From NCBI GenBank assembly GCA_017744935.1, contig JAGIAI010000031.1, forward strand, positions 1-64,000: a stretch of 64,000 bases of DNA. The letters are read 5' to 3'. Shown here piece by piece: positions 45,973 through 54,538 of the stretch. The stretch's first letter is position 1; every line of letters starts with the position of its first letter. This DNA is from Variovorax sp. GTDB lineage: Bacteria > Pseudomonadota > Gammaproteobacteria > Burkholderiales > Burkholderiaceae_C. Below the pieces are notes generated by a model. It had not been told where the DNA came from, ran no database searches, and saw only the letters and a program-made list of their open reading frames with translations. The position numbers and the translations under genes were made by a program.

Positions 45973-47589
45973 ATGCGGCGCCCCGCCCTCGCCGCCATGC
46001 CTCGCCTCACCCTTTTCCGGAAGATCTTTCTCACGCTGGTGCTGCTGCTCGCGGCACTGCTCGCGATCTTCACCGCCTTCTCATGGCTCGGGCTGCAGCG
46101 CGGCCTGGGCGCCTACGTGGCCGAGATCGAGATCCGCCGCATGGACTGGTTTGCGGAACTACTCCGCAAGCATCACGCCACGCAGGGCAACTGGGATGAC
46201 CTTCGCAGCAACGAGGCGGCCTGGCTGCGTCTTCCGATGCGTGCTTTCGGTTCGGTGGAGCGCGATTCCGCCATCGCCGGTGCGCCCGGCGAACCACCGC
46301 GCCGCATCCCGCCCTGGCCCCCGCAGGACTTCCGCCCGCCGTCGTGGGAGATCGGCCCGTCCGGCGGCGAGCCGCCTTCGCACCATCGGGAAGGGCCGCC
46401 GGAGCTGCTTCCGCCGCCCCACCCCACGTGGCCTCCACCGCCAGGCATGCTGGGAGCATTGCTGCGCAACCCCGACTCGGTCTACCGCCGGCTGGGCCTG
46501 CTCGACGCCAACGGCACCTGGGTGGTCGGCGCGAAGGTCGACCCGTCGACGGCCGCGCGCCTGCCGCTACGTGACGGCGACCGCCTGATTGGCACACTGG
46601 TGCTGGCACCGCTGGAAGGCCTGGAAACCGACGCGGACCGCGCCTTCGTCGCGCGCCAGTCGGGCTTCGTGATCTGGACCGGTGTCGCCGGGCTCGCGCT
46701 GGCGCTGCTGCTCGCATGGCTGCTCACGCGCCGCTGGTTCGCGCCGATCGACGCCCTGACCCAGGGCGCGCAGCGCATCGCGCAGGGCCGGCTCGATACG
46801 CGCGTGCCGGTGCACGGAAGCGACGAGCTCGCGCTCCTCGGCCGCACTTTCAACGACATGGCCGAGCGGCTCGACAGCATCGAGGCATCTCGTCGCGAAT
46901 GGCTGGCCGACGTTGCCCACGAACTGCGCACGCCACTGGCCGCGATGCGTGCCGAGATCGAGGCCTTGCAGGACGGCGTTCGTACCTTCGACCACAAGAC
47001 AGCTCTTCGGCTGCACCGGCAGGTCATGCGACTGGGCCAACTCGTGGACGATCTGCGCAGCAGCATGCGCGAGCGGAGCGAGGCTTCGCCGCTCTTCGTC
47101 ACGGTGTACCCGCTGGCCATCCTGAAAGAGGCCCTGGCGCTCGCGCGCGAGCGCTTCGCCCAGCGCATGATTTCGCTCGATGCCACCGCGCTCGACGCCA
47201 TCAGTGGCAGGCACCCGCCAGCGGCACGCGGCGATGCACGCCGGCTGCACCAGGCTTTCATGAATCTCCTGGAGAACACGCTCTCCTACACCGACACCGG
47301 GGGCCGGATGCGCATCGATGCGCATGTCGAGAGCGATGAAGGCAGGGATCGGCTCGTCCTGCGCTTCGACGACAGCCCGCCGGGAGTTCCGCCGGAGGAA
47401 ATGCCGCGCCTCTTCGAGCGGCTCTTCCGGGGCGAGGCGTCGCGCAGCCGGGCGCTCGGCGGCTCCGGGCTCGGGCTCGCGATCTGCCGCGCCACCTTTG
47501 AAGCGCACGGCGGATCGATCGATGCCGCGCCTTCGCCACTCGGCGGATTGCGTCTCACGGTCACGCTGCCGCTGGAGAATGCGGCATGA
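45973..47589 (+). CDS. baeS: BaeS-like sensor histidine kinase with Pro-rich periplasmic domain
   Basis: A 538-residue inner-membrane sensor kinase paired with the next gene. Membrane helices lie at about 15-37 and 233-252. HAMP is near 252-305 (RRWFAPIDALTQGAQRIAQG). The phospho-acceptor is His316 in DVAHELRTPLAAMR. The ATPase has MNLLENTLSYT, DDSPPGVPPEE and GGSGLGLAICRA. The periplasmic part contains a Pro/Trp/His-rich stretch at residues about 104-158, unlike the usual BaeS sensor domain. Start could also be the Met nine codons in (MPRLTLFRKI). It overlaps the regulator by four bases (ATGA). The BaeSR family senses envelope stress and metals. Confidence 0.86.
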   Translation: MRRPALAAMPRLTLFRKIFLTLVLLLAALLAIFTAFSWLGLQRGLGAYVAEIEIRRMDWFAELLRKHHATQGNWDDLRSNEAAWLRLPMRAFGSVERDSAIAGAPGEPPRRIPPWPPQDFRPPSWEIGPSGGEPPSHHREGPPELLPPPHPTWPPPPGMLGALLRNPDSVYRRLGLLDANGTWVVGAKVDPSTAARLPLRDGDRLIGTLVLAPLEGLETDADRAFVARQSGFVIWTGVAGLALALLLAWLLTRRWFAPIDALTQGAQRIAQGRLDTRVPVHGSDELALLGRTFNDMAERLDSIEASRREWLADVAHELRTPLAAMRAEIEALQDGVRTFDHKTALRLHRQVMRLGQLVDDLRSSMRERSEASPLFVTVYPLAILKEALALARERFAQRMISLDATALDAISGRHPPAARGDARRLHQAFMNLLENTLSYTDTGGRMRIDAHVESDEGRDRLVLRFDDSPPGVPPEEMPRLFERLFRGEASRSRALGGSGLGLAICRATFEAHGGSIDAAPSPLGGLRLTVTLPLENAA

Positions 47590-48272
47590 CGACGCGCATC
47601 CTGGTGGTCGAAGACGAAGACGACATCGCCTCGGTGCTGGTGGACTATCTGCGGCATGCCGGCTACGAGCCGGAGCGCGTCGCCGATGGCGAGGCGGCGC
47701 TGCAGCGCATGCTGGCCGACCCGCCCGCGCTCACGCTGCTTGACGTGATGCTCCCGCGCATGGACGGCATGGCGGTGCTGCGCGAGGTTCGCAAGCACAA
47801 CGCGCGTCCGGTCATCATGCTCACCGCGCGCATCGAGGAGGTCGACCGGCTGGTCGGACTCGAACTCGGCGCTGACGATTACGTGTGCAAGCCTTTCTCG
47901 CCGCGCGAGGTCGTCGCGCGGGTGCGCGCCGTGCTCCGCCGCACCGCCGAGCAGGAGGCGCCGCCCCCATCCTCCGAGCGCCGCCTGGAACTGGACGACA
48001 CGCTCTGGCGCGCATCGCTGGATGGCGTCCAGCTCACGCTCACGCGACTCGAGTTCCGGCTGCTGCAGGCGCTCTCGCGGCAACCCGGGCGGATCTTCTC
48101 GCGCTCCCAACTGCTGGACCTGGCCTATGACGATGCCGCCGAAGTGACCGAGCGCGCGGTCGACAGCCACATCAAGAACCTGCGCCGAAAGCTGGCCGCG
48201 ACCGGTTCGGAGCACGACTGGATCCGCTCGGTGTACGGCGTCGGCTTCGCGTTCGAACCGCCTGACGACTGA
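47586..48272 (+). CDS. baeR: BaeR-like OmpR-family response regulator
   Basis: A 228-residue response regulator. The receiver domain has the acidic pocket VEDEDDI, phospho-acceptor Asp in LLDVMLPRMDG (about residue 54), Thr in VIMLTAR and Lys in YVCKPFSP. The C-terminal winged helix includes LTRLEFRLLQALSRQPGRIFSRSQLLDLAYDD and RAVDSHIKNLRRKL, closely resembling BaeR. It is translationally coupled to the kinase. A Pro/His-rich lipoprotein begins 80 bases downstream and may be part of its regulon. Confidence 0.9.
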   Translation: MTTRILVVEDEDDIASVLVDYLRHAGYEPERVADGEAALQRMLADPPALTLLDVMLPRMDGMAVLREVRKHNARPVIMLTARIEEVDRLVGLELGADDYVCKPFSPREVVARVRAVLRRTAEQEAPPPSSERRLELDDTLWRASLDGVQLTLTRLEFRLLQALSRQPGRIFSRSQLLDLAYDDAAEVTERAVDSHIKNLRRKLAATGSEHDWIRSVYGVGFAFEPPDD

Positions 48273-48352
48273 GCGGCGCCTCCGTCAGCTCCAAGATTCC
48301 TCCGAAGTTGCGGGCGAGCATCCAAAGCCGCAAAAGGAAGGAAGGAAAACCC

Positions 48353-48637
48353 GTGACTCGTACCTATGGATGGGGCCTGCTCGCCCTCGCCGCGGCATTG
48401 CAAGGCTGCGTGATGCCACCACCACCGTCCCCTCCGCCGCCCCCTCCGCAGCACTTCCACGGCCATCGCCCGCCGCCGCCCGAATTCATGCGCGCCTGCG
48501 AAGGTCAGCAGGAGGGCGCGGCCGTCCAGCTCACCGGCCGCAACGGCGAGCCACTCAATGGAACTTGCCAGCGCGCACCGGACGGACGGTTGGTCTTCAT
48601 GCCGTCGCCTCCGCCGTCGGGCGCGCCGCCGCGCTGA
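48353..48637 (+). CDS. Small Pro/His-rich lipoprotein
   Basis: A 94-residue predicted lipoprotein. The GTG start at 48353 follows a long AAGGAAGGAAAA ribosome site. The signal peptide (VTRTYGWGLLALAAALQGC) ends in the lipobox LQGC with Cys19. A mature Pro-rich segment (PPPPSPPPPPPQHFHGHRPPPPEF) follows, then a compact part with two more Cys (MRACEGQQEGAAVQLTGRNGEPLNGTCQR). The aspartate-free +2 position (Val) predicts outer-membrane sorting. It lies directly after the BaeSR-like pair, and its composition echoes the kinase's periplasmic segment. I do not recognise a named family. Confidence 0.7.
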   Translation: MTRTYGWGLLALAAALQGCVMPPPPSPPPPPPQHFHGHRPPPPEFMRACEGQQEGAAVQLTGRNGEPLNGTCQRAPDGRLVFMPSPPPSGAPPR

Positions 48638-48643
48638 GCGTGC

Positions 48644-48670
48644 CGCGCCGGCTTAGACCCAGCCGGCGCG
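48644..48670. terminator. Hairpin between lipoprotein and corA
   Basis: A perfect 9-bp inverted repeat, CGCGCCGGC (48644-48652) and GCCGGCGCG (48662-48670), with a 9-base loop. It begins 7 bases after the lipoprotein stop and covers the last codons of corA on the other strand. It can act as a stem for either transcript. No U-tract follows, so intrinsic termination is uncertain. Confidence 0.4.
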
Positions 48671-49627
48671 CCTGAAGCGGTAGAAGAGATAGCCGCAGAT
48701 CGAGACGATGAGCACCAGCGCGACGGGATAGCCGAAGCGCCAATCCAGCTCCGGCATGTTCTTGAAGTTCATGCCCCATATGCCCGCGAATGAAGTGCAC
48801 ACCGCGAAGATCGCAGCCCAGGCGGCGAGCCGCTTGGTGACCTCGTTGTCTTCGATGGTCACCATGGAGAGGTTCACGCTGATCGCGGTGCCGATGGTGT
48901 CGCGGATCGTGTCGGTGGAGGCATTGATGCGCCCAAGGTGGTCTACCACGTCGCGGAAGTACGCCTGCGAACCCACGCAGATCTGCGGAACCCGGCCACC
49001 GTAGAGCTTGCCCGCGCCCTCCAGCAGCGGCGCCACCGCATGCTTGAGCAGGGTGAGCCGCTGCTTCAGTTCGTAGAGCCGCTGGACGTTCTCGCGCGCC
49101 TCGCCCTTGGTGAAGATGCGTTCCTCGATCGTCTCCAGTTCGACCTCGAACGCATCGATGACGGGGAAGTAGCGGTCGACCACCGCATCCATCAGCGCAT
49201 ACAGGACAAAGCCCGGACCGTTCTTCAGCAGTTCCGGCTCGCGCTCGCAACGGGCGCGGACTTCGGTGAAGCCGTGCTCGCTGCGGTTGCGCACGGACAC
49301 CACGTAGTTCTCGCCGACGAAGACGTCGACCTCGCCCACGTCGTGCGCCGTTTGCCCGTCGCCCTTGGGCTCCAGCAGGTGCATCACGACGAAGAGCGAG
49401 TCGCCGTACTCCTCCACCTTCGGCCGTTGGTGGCCGTGTTGCGCGTCCTCGACCGCGAGTGGATGCAATCCGAATTCCTGCTGCACCTCTGCCAACTCCT
49501 CAGGTGTCGCGTCATGCAGGGCCACCCATACGAAGCAGCCGGGCATCGCGAGGTATTCGCTGATGCTCGGGACCGGAATGTCGGCGAGCTTGTTGCCGTT
49601 TTCGTAGACCACGCAGTTGACGAGCAT
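48653..49627 (-). CDS. corA: CorA-type magnesium/cobalt transporter
   Basis: CorA is a pentameric Mg2+/Co2+ channel. The 324-residue reading from 49627 (MLVNCVVYENGNKLADI) has the large cytosolic alpha/beta domain (FVWVALHDATPEELAEVQQEFGLHPLAVED) and two C-terminal membrane helices. The selectivity motif GMNFKNMPEL lies between them (about residues 285-294), and the tail is basic (FYRFRRAGWV). A Gly-rich ribosome site GGGGGTGA precedes the chosen ATG. A longer in-frame start 13 codons upstream lacks conservation. Confidence 0.94.
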   Translation of the reverse strand: MLVNCVVYENGNKLADIPVPSISEYLAMPGCFVWVALHDATPEELAEVQQEFGLHPLAVEDAQHGHQRPKVEEYGDSLFVVMHLLEPKGDGQTAHDVGEVDVFVGENYVVSVRNRSEHGFTEVRARCEREPELLKNGPGFVLYALMDAVVDRYFPVIDAFEVELETIEERIFTKGEARENVQRLYELKQRLTLLKHAVAPLLEGAGKLYGGRVPQICVGSQAYFRDVVDHLGRINASTDTIRDTIGTAISVNLSMVTIEDNEVTKRLAAWAAIFAVCTSFAGIWGMNFKNMPELDWRFGYPVALVLIVSICGYLFYRFRRAGWV

Positions 49628-49641
49628 CCGATTCACCCCCG

Positions 49642-49672
49642 CAAGAAAGACGGCCCATCTTGCCATGGGCCG
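49642..49672 (-). terminator. Rho-independent terminator after the SDR gene
   Basis: On the minus strand an 8-bp stem CGGCCCAT/ATGGGCCG with a 6-base loop is followed by GTCTTTCTT, a U-rich run. It lies 17 bases after the SDR stop, in the 61-bp gap before corA. This is the clearest intrinsic terminator in the right half. Confidence 0.65.
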
Positions 49673-49688
49673 CCTTGCCGGCGGGCGA

Positions 49689-50438
49689 TCACAGCTGGCT
49701 CATGCCGCCGTCGACGATCACTTCGGTGCCGACGATGAAGGCCGACTCCGGGGCAGCGAGGTGCAGCACGGTGGATGCAAGCTCTTCGGCCGTGCCGAAA
49801 CGGCCGAGCGGAACCTGCGCCTGGATCTGCGCGACGACCGACTCCAGCACGCTCGCGTCGAACCCGAGCTTGGCGTGCAGCGGCGTGCGGATCGGGCCGG
49901 GGCTCACCACATTGACGCGTGCACCGCGCGGCAGCAGCTCGGCCGACAGCGTCTTCGCCAGCGAGACGACCGCCGCCTTGCTCGCCGCATACACCGCGCT
50001 GTTGGGCATGCCGATGTGGGCGTTGATCGATCCGTTGATCACGATCGACGCACCCTGCGCGAGCAACGGCGTCAGGGCCTGCACCTGGAAGAACACGCCC
50101 TTGACGTTGATGTCGAAGGTTTCGTCCCAGATCGCTTCCGTCACGTCCGACAGACCCGCGAACTTCGCGATGCCGGCATTGAGGAATGCCGCGTCGAGCT
50201 TCAGCCCGCGGCCAGAGATCGCGGCGGCGAGTTCCTTCGCGGCGCCGGGCACCGCAGCGTCGTTGCGCACGGCGATGGCGCGCGGGCCGAGCTCGGTTTG
50301 CGCCTTGTCGAGTGAGGCCGCATCGCGTCCGGTAATGACGACGCGCGCGCCTTCCGCGATGAAGGCCTTGGCTGCAGCGAGGCCGATGCCGCTCGTACCG
50401 CCGGTGACGAGGACTGTCTTGTCTTGAAAGCGTTCCAT
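49689..50438 (-). CDS. Short-chain dehydrogenase/reductase (SDR)
   Basis: A 249-residue classical SDR. The cofactor loop is TGGTSGIG (about residues 12-19), NAGIAKF provides the NNAG-like element (NAG), and the catalytic Ser, Tyr and Lys are in VINGSINAH and VYAASKAAVV. PGPIRTPLH and the C-terminal EVIVDGG complete the fold. The substrate is unknown. It is divergent from a LysR regulator with 168 bp between starts, the usual layout for a LysR-controlled oxidoreductase. Start at 50438 has GGAG upstream. Confidence 0.88.
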   Translation of the reverse strand: MERFQDKTVLVTGGTSGIGLAAAKAFIAEGARVVITGRDAASLDKAQTELGPRAIAVRNDAAVPGAAKELAAAISGRGLKLDAAFLNAGIAKFAGLSDVTEAIWDETFDINVKGVFFQVQALTPLLAQGASIVINGSINAHIGMPNSAVYAASKAAVVSLAKTLSAELLPRGARVNVVSPGPIRTPLHAKLGFDASVLESVVAQIQAQVPLGRFGTAEELASTVLHLAAPESAFIVGTEVIVDGGMSQL

Positions 50439-50540
50439 GATGTTTCTCCATTTATTCCGTTGGGTTGCGGTGCAATCACCGTGGATGAATGGTCGGCTCC
50501 AGGACCGCTTTTGACGTACCGGCTTCGCGACGGACATGTT

Positions 50541-50561
50541 CGAAAACATCGAACGTTTTCG
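50541..50561. promoter_or_regulatory. Inverted repeat in the SDR/LysR divergent region
   Basis: CGAAAAC (50541-50547) and GTTTTCG (50555-50561) are a perfect 7-bp inverted repeat with a 7-base centre, in the gap between the divergent SDR and LysR genes and 46 bases before the LysR start. Interrupted dyads of this size are typical LysR-type operators, so it is a candidate binding site for the adjacent regulator. Confidence 0.5.
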
Positions 50562-50606
50562 GCCGACATGCCATCATTGCGCGAACTCGCCGGAGGGGGC
50601 CTGAAC

Positions 50607-51536
50607 ATGTTGTCCAACGATGAACTCGCGCTGCTGGAGGCGATCCGCGAGAGCGGCAGTCTTTCGCGCGCCGCCGCACGGCTGGGCAAGGCGCCCTCGA
50701 CGGTGTCGCATGCGGCCCGCCAGCTCGAAGAGAAATTCGACGCTCTGCTCTTCGATCGCCGGCGCTACCGCCTCCAGCTCACGCCGGCGGGGCAGCTTCT
50801 CGCGCAGGAAGCCGCCCGGCTCGCCCTCGACGTCTCGCGGCTTTCGCAACGCGTGCGACAAGTCGCCAGCGGCTGGGAAGACCGGCTCTGGATCGTGACC
50901 GACGAGGTCATCGAGATCGAGACGCTGTTGCCGGTCATCGCCGCCTTCGATGCACTGGATTCCGGTGTGCCGCTGCGCCTGACGCATGAAGTGCTGCGCG
51001 GCACCTGGGAAGCCCTGCGCGACGGCCGGGCCGACCTCATCGTCGGCGCAACCAATGAGCCGCTTTCGCACCAGGGGGTGCGCTGGTTCGAACTCGGCGT
51101 CATGGAATGGGTCTTCGCGGTGTCGCCGCGCCATCCACTCGCCAAGGCCAAGGAGCCGCTCGGGCGCGACTTGATCGCGGGCCACCGTGCGGTCGTCGTC
51201 GCCGACACCTCGCGCGGCACGGCCGGCAGCGCGTATGGCGTCCAGGGCGGCCAGGCCACGTTGGCGGTCCCGACGATGCACGCGAAGATGCTGGCGCAGC
51301 GCGAAGGGCTCGGCGTGGGCTGGCTGCCGCGGCAACGCGCCGCTTCCCTGATTGCGCGCGGCGATCTGGTGGAAAAGAAGACTTCCAACCCGCGCGAGCC
51401 CAACACCCTCTATGTCGCGTGGCGCGGCGAGCAGGAAGGCCAGGAAGGCCGCGCGCTCCAGTGGTGGCTCGACCAACTCAGGCAGCCCCGGCTCGCGAAG
51501 CGGCTGGTGCAGGGGCTGGACCGGTTCGCGCGTTGA
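50607..51536 (+). CDS. LysR-family transcriptional regulator
   Basis: A 309-residue LysR-type regulator. The N-terminal winged helix-turn-helix is MLSNDELALLEAIRESGSLSRAAARLGKAPSTVSHAARQLEE (residues 1-42), followed by the wing FDRRRYRLQLTPAG and an effector domain. The ATG at 50607 has GGAGGGG at proper spacing and starts right at the HTH, so it is chosen over an ATG 13 codons upstream. It probably regulates the divergent SDR gene and itself. The effector is unknown. Confidence 0.9.
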   Translation: MLSNDELALLEAIRESGSLSRAAARLGKAPSTVSHAARQLEEKFDALLFDRRRYRLQLTPAGQLLAQEAARLALDVSRLSQRVRQVASGWEDRLWIVTDEVIEIETLLPVIAAFDALDSGVPLRLTHEVLRGTWEALRDGRADLIVGATNEPLSHQGVRWFELGVMEWVFAVSPRHPLAKAKEPLGRDLIAGHRAVVVADTSRGTAGSAYGVQGGQATLAVPTMHAKMLAQREGLGVGWLPRQRAASLIARGDLVEKKTSNPREPNTLYVAWRGEQEGQEGRALQWWLDQLRQPRLAKRLVQGLDRFAR

Positions 51537-51543
51537 GGCGCCG

Positions 51544-52329
51544 TCAGGCCTTCGGTGCGTCCTGTTTGCGCTGCATGGCCTGCATCCACGGTCCGATGAG
51601 GTCCACCGGCAGCGGGAACACGATGGTCGAGTTCTTGTCCGCCGCGATCACCGTGAGCGTCTCGAGATAGCGCAACTGCAGCGCCTGCGGATGCCGCCCG
51701 AGGATCTCGGCGGCCTCCGCGAGCTTGGCGGAGGCCTGCAGCTCGCCTTCGGCGTGGATCACCTTCGCGCGCCGCTCGCGCTCGGCCTCCGCCTGCCGGG
51801 CGATCGCGCGGACCATGCTCTCGTTCAGGTCCACGTGCTTGATCTCGACATTGGTGACCTTGATGCCCCACTGGAAGGTCTGCGCCTCCAGCGTCTTCTG
51901 GATGTCGAGGTTGAGCCGCTCGCGCTCCGCGAGAAGGCCGTCGAGATCATGCTTGCCAAGCACCGCGCGCAGCGTGGTCTGCGCGAGCTGGCTGGTGGCT
52001 TCGAAGTACTTCTCGACCTGGATGATCGCCTTCTCGGGGTCGATCACGCGGAAGTAGAGCACCGCGTTGACCTTCACCGAGACGTTGTCGCGCGTGATGA
52101 GATCCTGACTCGGGATGTCGAGCACCATCACTCGCAGCCCCACGCGCACCATCTGCTGGATGCCGGGGATGAGGATCACGAGCCCCGGGCCCTTGACCTT
52201 CCAGAAGCGGCCGAGCTGGAAGACTACCCCGCGCTCGTACTCGCGAAGGATGCGCAGCGACGCGGCGGCCAGCATCGCCAGCAGCACGACGAAGAAGGCA
52301 ATGAGCACGAGGCTGAAGTTGATGAACAT
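51544..52329 (-). CDS. SPFH/slipin (stomatin-like) membrane protein
   Basis: A 261-residue slipin. It has an N-terminal membrane anchor ([23 protein letters not shown], residues 3-25), then the SPFH/Band 7 domain ([54 protein letters not shown]) and a helical tail ([24 protein letters not shown]) that drives oligomerisation. Slipins organise membrane microdomains. The gene directly follows an NfeD-type serine protease with 14 bp between them, the conserved STOPP/NfeD pair in which NfeD is thought to process or partner the slipin. Confidence 0.93.
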   Translation of the reverse strand: MFINFSLVLIAFFVVLLAMLAAASLRILREYERGVVFQLGRFWKVKGPGLVILIPGIQQMVRVGLRVMVLDIPSQDLITRDNVSVKVNAVLYFRVIDPEKAIIQVEKYFEATSQLAQTTLRAVLGKHDLDGLLAERERLNLDIQKTLEAQTFQWGIKVTNVEIKHVDLNESMVRAIARQAEAERERRAKVIHAEGELQASAKLAEAAEILGRHPQALQLRYLETLTVIAADKNSTIVFPLPVDLIGPWMQAMQRKQDAPKA

Positions 52330-52343
52330 GGTGCTTGCCTCCT

Positions 52344-53732
52344 TCAGGCCCCGGCAGGGCTTTGCTGGCCCTCCTCGTCGGTCACCTGCAGGGCCAGGCC
52401 CTGGACCTGGGTGACGCGGATGCGGCGTCCGGGCCGCAGGGCTTCGGAGCCGCGCACCTTCCAGTAGTCGCCCTGGATCTGCGCCCAACCTTCGCCATCA
52501 GCGAACTCGACCAGCTCGCCGGTCGCGCCGACCAGTGTCGAGACACCGACTGCCAGCGGCCGTCGTCGCGATTTCGCCGCGATGCCACCGACGACGAGGA
52601 TGAAAGCCGCGGAGCCCACGGCCAGCAGCCCGATCAGCCACAGCGGCACGCCGAAGCCCGGCGCCTCGTTGTCGATCAGCAGCACAGCGCCAATGCAGAA
52701 GGCCACGATACCGCCGACGCCGAGCACGCCGAAGGTCGGCAGGAAGGCCTCGGCAATGAGAAAAGCCACGCCGAGGAAGATGAGCCCCAGCCCCGCGTAG
52801 TTGACCGGCAGCATCTGCAGCCCGAAGAGCGCCAGCATCAGGCTGATCGCGCCCGCCACGCCGGGCAGCACGAACCCGGGGTTCGAGAACTCGAACAGCA
52901 GCCCGTACACGCCGATCATCAGCAGGATCAAAGCGAGGCTGGGCTCCGTGATCACCGACAGCAGCCGGGTGCGCCAGTCCGCGTCGACCATCAGCAACTC
53001 AGCCCGTTGCGTGGCGAGCTTCACCTTGCCGTTGATGGTGCGCACTTCGCGTCCGTTGGCCTGCTGGAGCAGGTCGGCCACGTCGCGCGCAATGAAGTCG
53101 ATGACGTTCTTCTCCTTCGCCTCCTGCGCCGACAGGCTTACCGATTCGCGCACCGCCTTTTCTCCCCACTCTGCATTGCGTTCGCGCAGTTGCGCGAGGC
53201 TGCGGATGTAGGCCGATGCATCGGCGAGGCGCTTGGCCGTCATCGTGTCGCCTTCGGACTCTCCCTTGCCGGAGGACTCCGGCTTGGGGGTCGGCGCGGC
53301 CGGGCTCGGCATGCCGATCGCGACCGGCGTTGCCGCGCCGAGATTGGAGGCGGGCGCCATGGCCGCGATATGGCTCGCGTAGAGGATGTAGGTACCCGCG
53401 CTCGCGGCGCGGGCGCCGTTCGGGGCAACGAAGGTCGCCACGGGCACCGGGGACGCGAGGATGTCCTTGATGATGCTGCGCATCGAGGCGTCGAGCCCGC
53501 CGGGCGTGTCGATCTGGATGACCGCGAGGCGTGCGTTCTCTTTGTCCGCCTGCTTGAGTCCGCGCCGGATGTAGTCGACGGACGCGGGGCCGATGGCGCC
53601 TTCGAGTTCCATCAGCACCACCATTCCCGGCTTCGGGGCCGCCGGCGTGGCGGGCACGGCTTGGGCATTGGCCGCTCCTGCCGCGAAGGCGAAGAGGACC
53701 AGTCCCGTCAACCATGCTCTGGCGGACCTCAT
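52344..53732 (-). CDS. NfeD-type ClpP-class membrane serine protease
   Basis: A 462-residue long-form NfeD (NfeD1b). It has a signal peptide to about residue 23 (ANA), then a periplasmic ClpP-like protease domain ([22 protein letters not shown]; catalytic Ser111 in [15 protein letters not shown]). Four or five membrane helices (about 255-370) follow, and a C-terminal OB-fold NfeD domain ([26 protein letters not shown]). The segment at about 142-158 ([17 protein letters not shown]) is a Pro-rich linker. It starts the minus-strand slipin operon and is divergent from the TPR gene by 160 bp. Confidence 0.92.
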   Translation of the reverse strand: MRSARAWLTGLVLFAFAAGAANAQAVPATPAAPKPGMVVLMELEGAIGPASVDYIRRGLKQADKENARLAVIQIDTPGGLDASMRSIIKDILASPVPVATFVAPNGARAASAGTYILYASHIAAMAPASNLGAATPVAIGMPSPAAPTPKPESSGKGESEGDTMTAKRLADASAYIRSLAQLRERNAEWGEKAVRESVSLSAQEAKEKNVIDFIARDVADLLQQANGREVRTINGKVKLATQRAELLMVDADWRTRLLSVITEPSLALILLMIGVYGLLFEFSNPGFVLPGVAGAISLMLALFGLQMLPVNYAGLGLIFLGVAFLIAEAFLPTFGVLGVGGIVAFCIGAVLLIDNEAPGFGVPLWLIGLLAVGSAAFILVVGGIAAKSRRRPLAVGVSTLVGATGELVEFADGEGWAQIQGDYWKVRGSEALRPGRRIRVTQVQGLALQVTDEEGQQSPAGA

Positions 53733-53892
53733 CGTTTCATTCTAGGGAGCGGCAGGGCTGCTGTCACATGGCGCCGCAGCACCGCGCGCACGTCAAACAC
53801 CCTGCGGATGAGATACCTATGCCGCACTTGTTGACACTCCCGGGGCGCAGGATTTGAATGCAGCCGGGACGAATCCCCCTGGGAGCATCCAC

Positions 53893-54381
53893 ATGCGCAA
53901 GACAGCTCTGGCAGCCGTGGCGTGCGTCGTCGCTCTGTGCCTTCCCGCATGGCCCGCCGGCGGCGGTGGTGGTGGGGGCGGAGGCGGCGGGGGCGGCAGC
54001 GAGGAGACGAAGGCCGCCGATCCCAACTACATCGCGGCCGAGGCCGCCATCAAGGCCGAGCAATGGAAGGAGGCGATCGGGCGCCTCAACCTCGTGATCC
54101 AGGCCGATCCGAACAACGCCGATGCCTGGAACCTCCTCGGCTTCGCCTACCGGCACACCGGCGACATGGACAACTCCTTCAAGCACTACGAGCGTGCCCT
54201 GCAGATCAACCCGAAGCACCGCGACGCCCACGAATACATGGGCGAGGCCTACCTGCAAGTCGGCCGCCTCGCGGATGCCGAGGCGCACCTCAAGGCGCTG
54301 GACAAGCTCTGCTGGCTGCCCTGCGAGCAGTACACCGAGCTGAAGGAAAAGATCGCCGACTACAAACGGAAAAAGAGCTGA
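53893..54381 (+). CDS. Exported TPR protein with polyglycine tract
   Basis: A 162-residue exported protein. The signal peptide MRKTALAAVACVVALCLPAWPA ends at about residue 22 and is followed by 13 consecutive glycines (23-35). Tetratricopeptide-like repeats come next (NYIAAEAAIKAEQWKEAIGRLNLVIQADPNN; ADAWNLLGFAYRHTGDMDNSFKHYERALQINPKH; RDAHEYMGEAYLQVGRLADAEAHL). A C-terminal LCWLPCEQYTELKEKI with a CxxxC pair closes it. TPRs bind partner proteins, here in the periplasm. The ATG at 53893 has GGGAG upstream. No partner is evident among neighbours. Confidence 0.8.
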   Translation: MRKTALAAVACVVALCLPAWPAGGGGGGGGGGGGGSEETKAADPNYIAAEAAIKAEQWKEAIGRLNLVIQADPNNADAWNLLGFAYRHTGDMDNSFKHYERALQINPKHRDAHEYMGEAYLQVGRLADAEAHLKALDKLCWLPCEQYTELKEKIADYKRKKS

Positions 54382-54415
54382 CCCCCAGCCTCGCCCACTG
54401 CGTGTGGCTCGGGCA

Positions 54416-54476
54416 CCCCCTCCGGGGGCACAGCCGGCGGCCCGGCATAGCCGGTTCCGCGGCTGTTCACGAACAG
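54416..54476. repeat. GC palindromic element between TPR and Bug genes
   Basis: CCCCC-TCC-GGGGG (54416-54428) is followed by GGCGGCCC (54436-54443), repeating the pattern at 19266-19301. A separate CTGTTC/GAACAG hairpin lies at 54463-54476. The genes on both sides converge here, so the hairpins may serve as a bidirectional terminator, but no T-rich run follows. Confidence 0.5.
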
Positions 54477-54538
54477 GCGTGCGCTACGCGCCGCCGCTCT
54501 CAGTGCCGGTGCAGCCAAGCCCGTTGCCGGGTGCGAGC

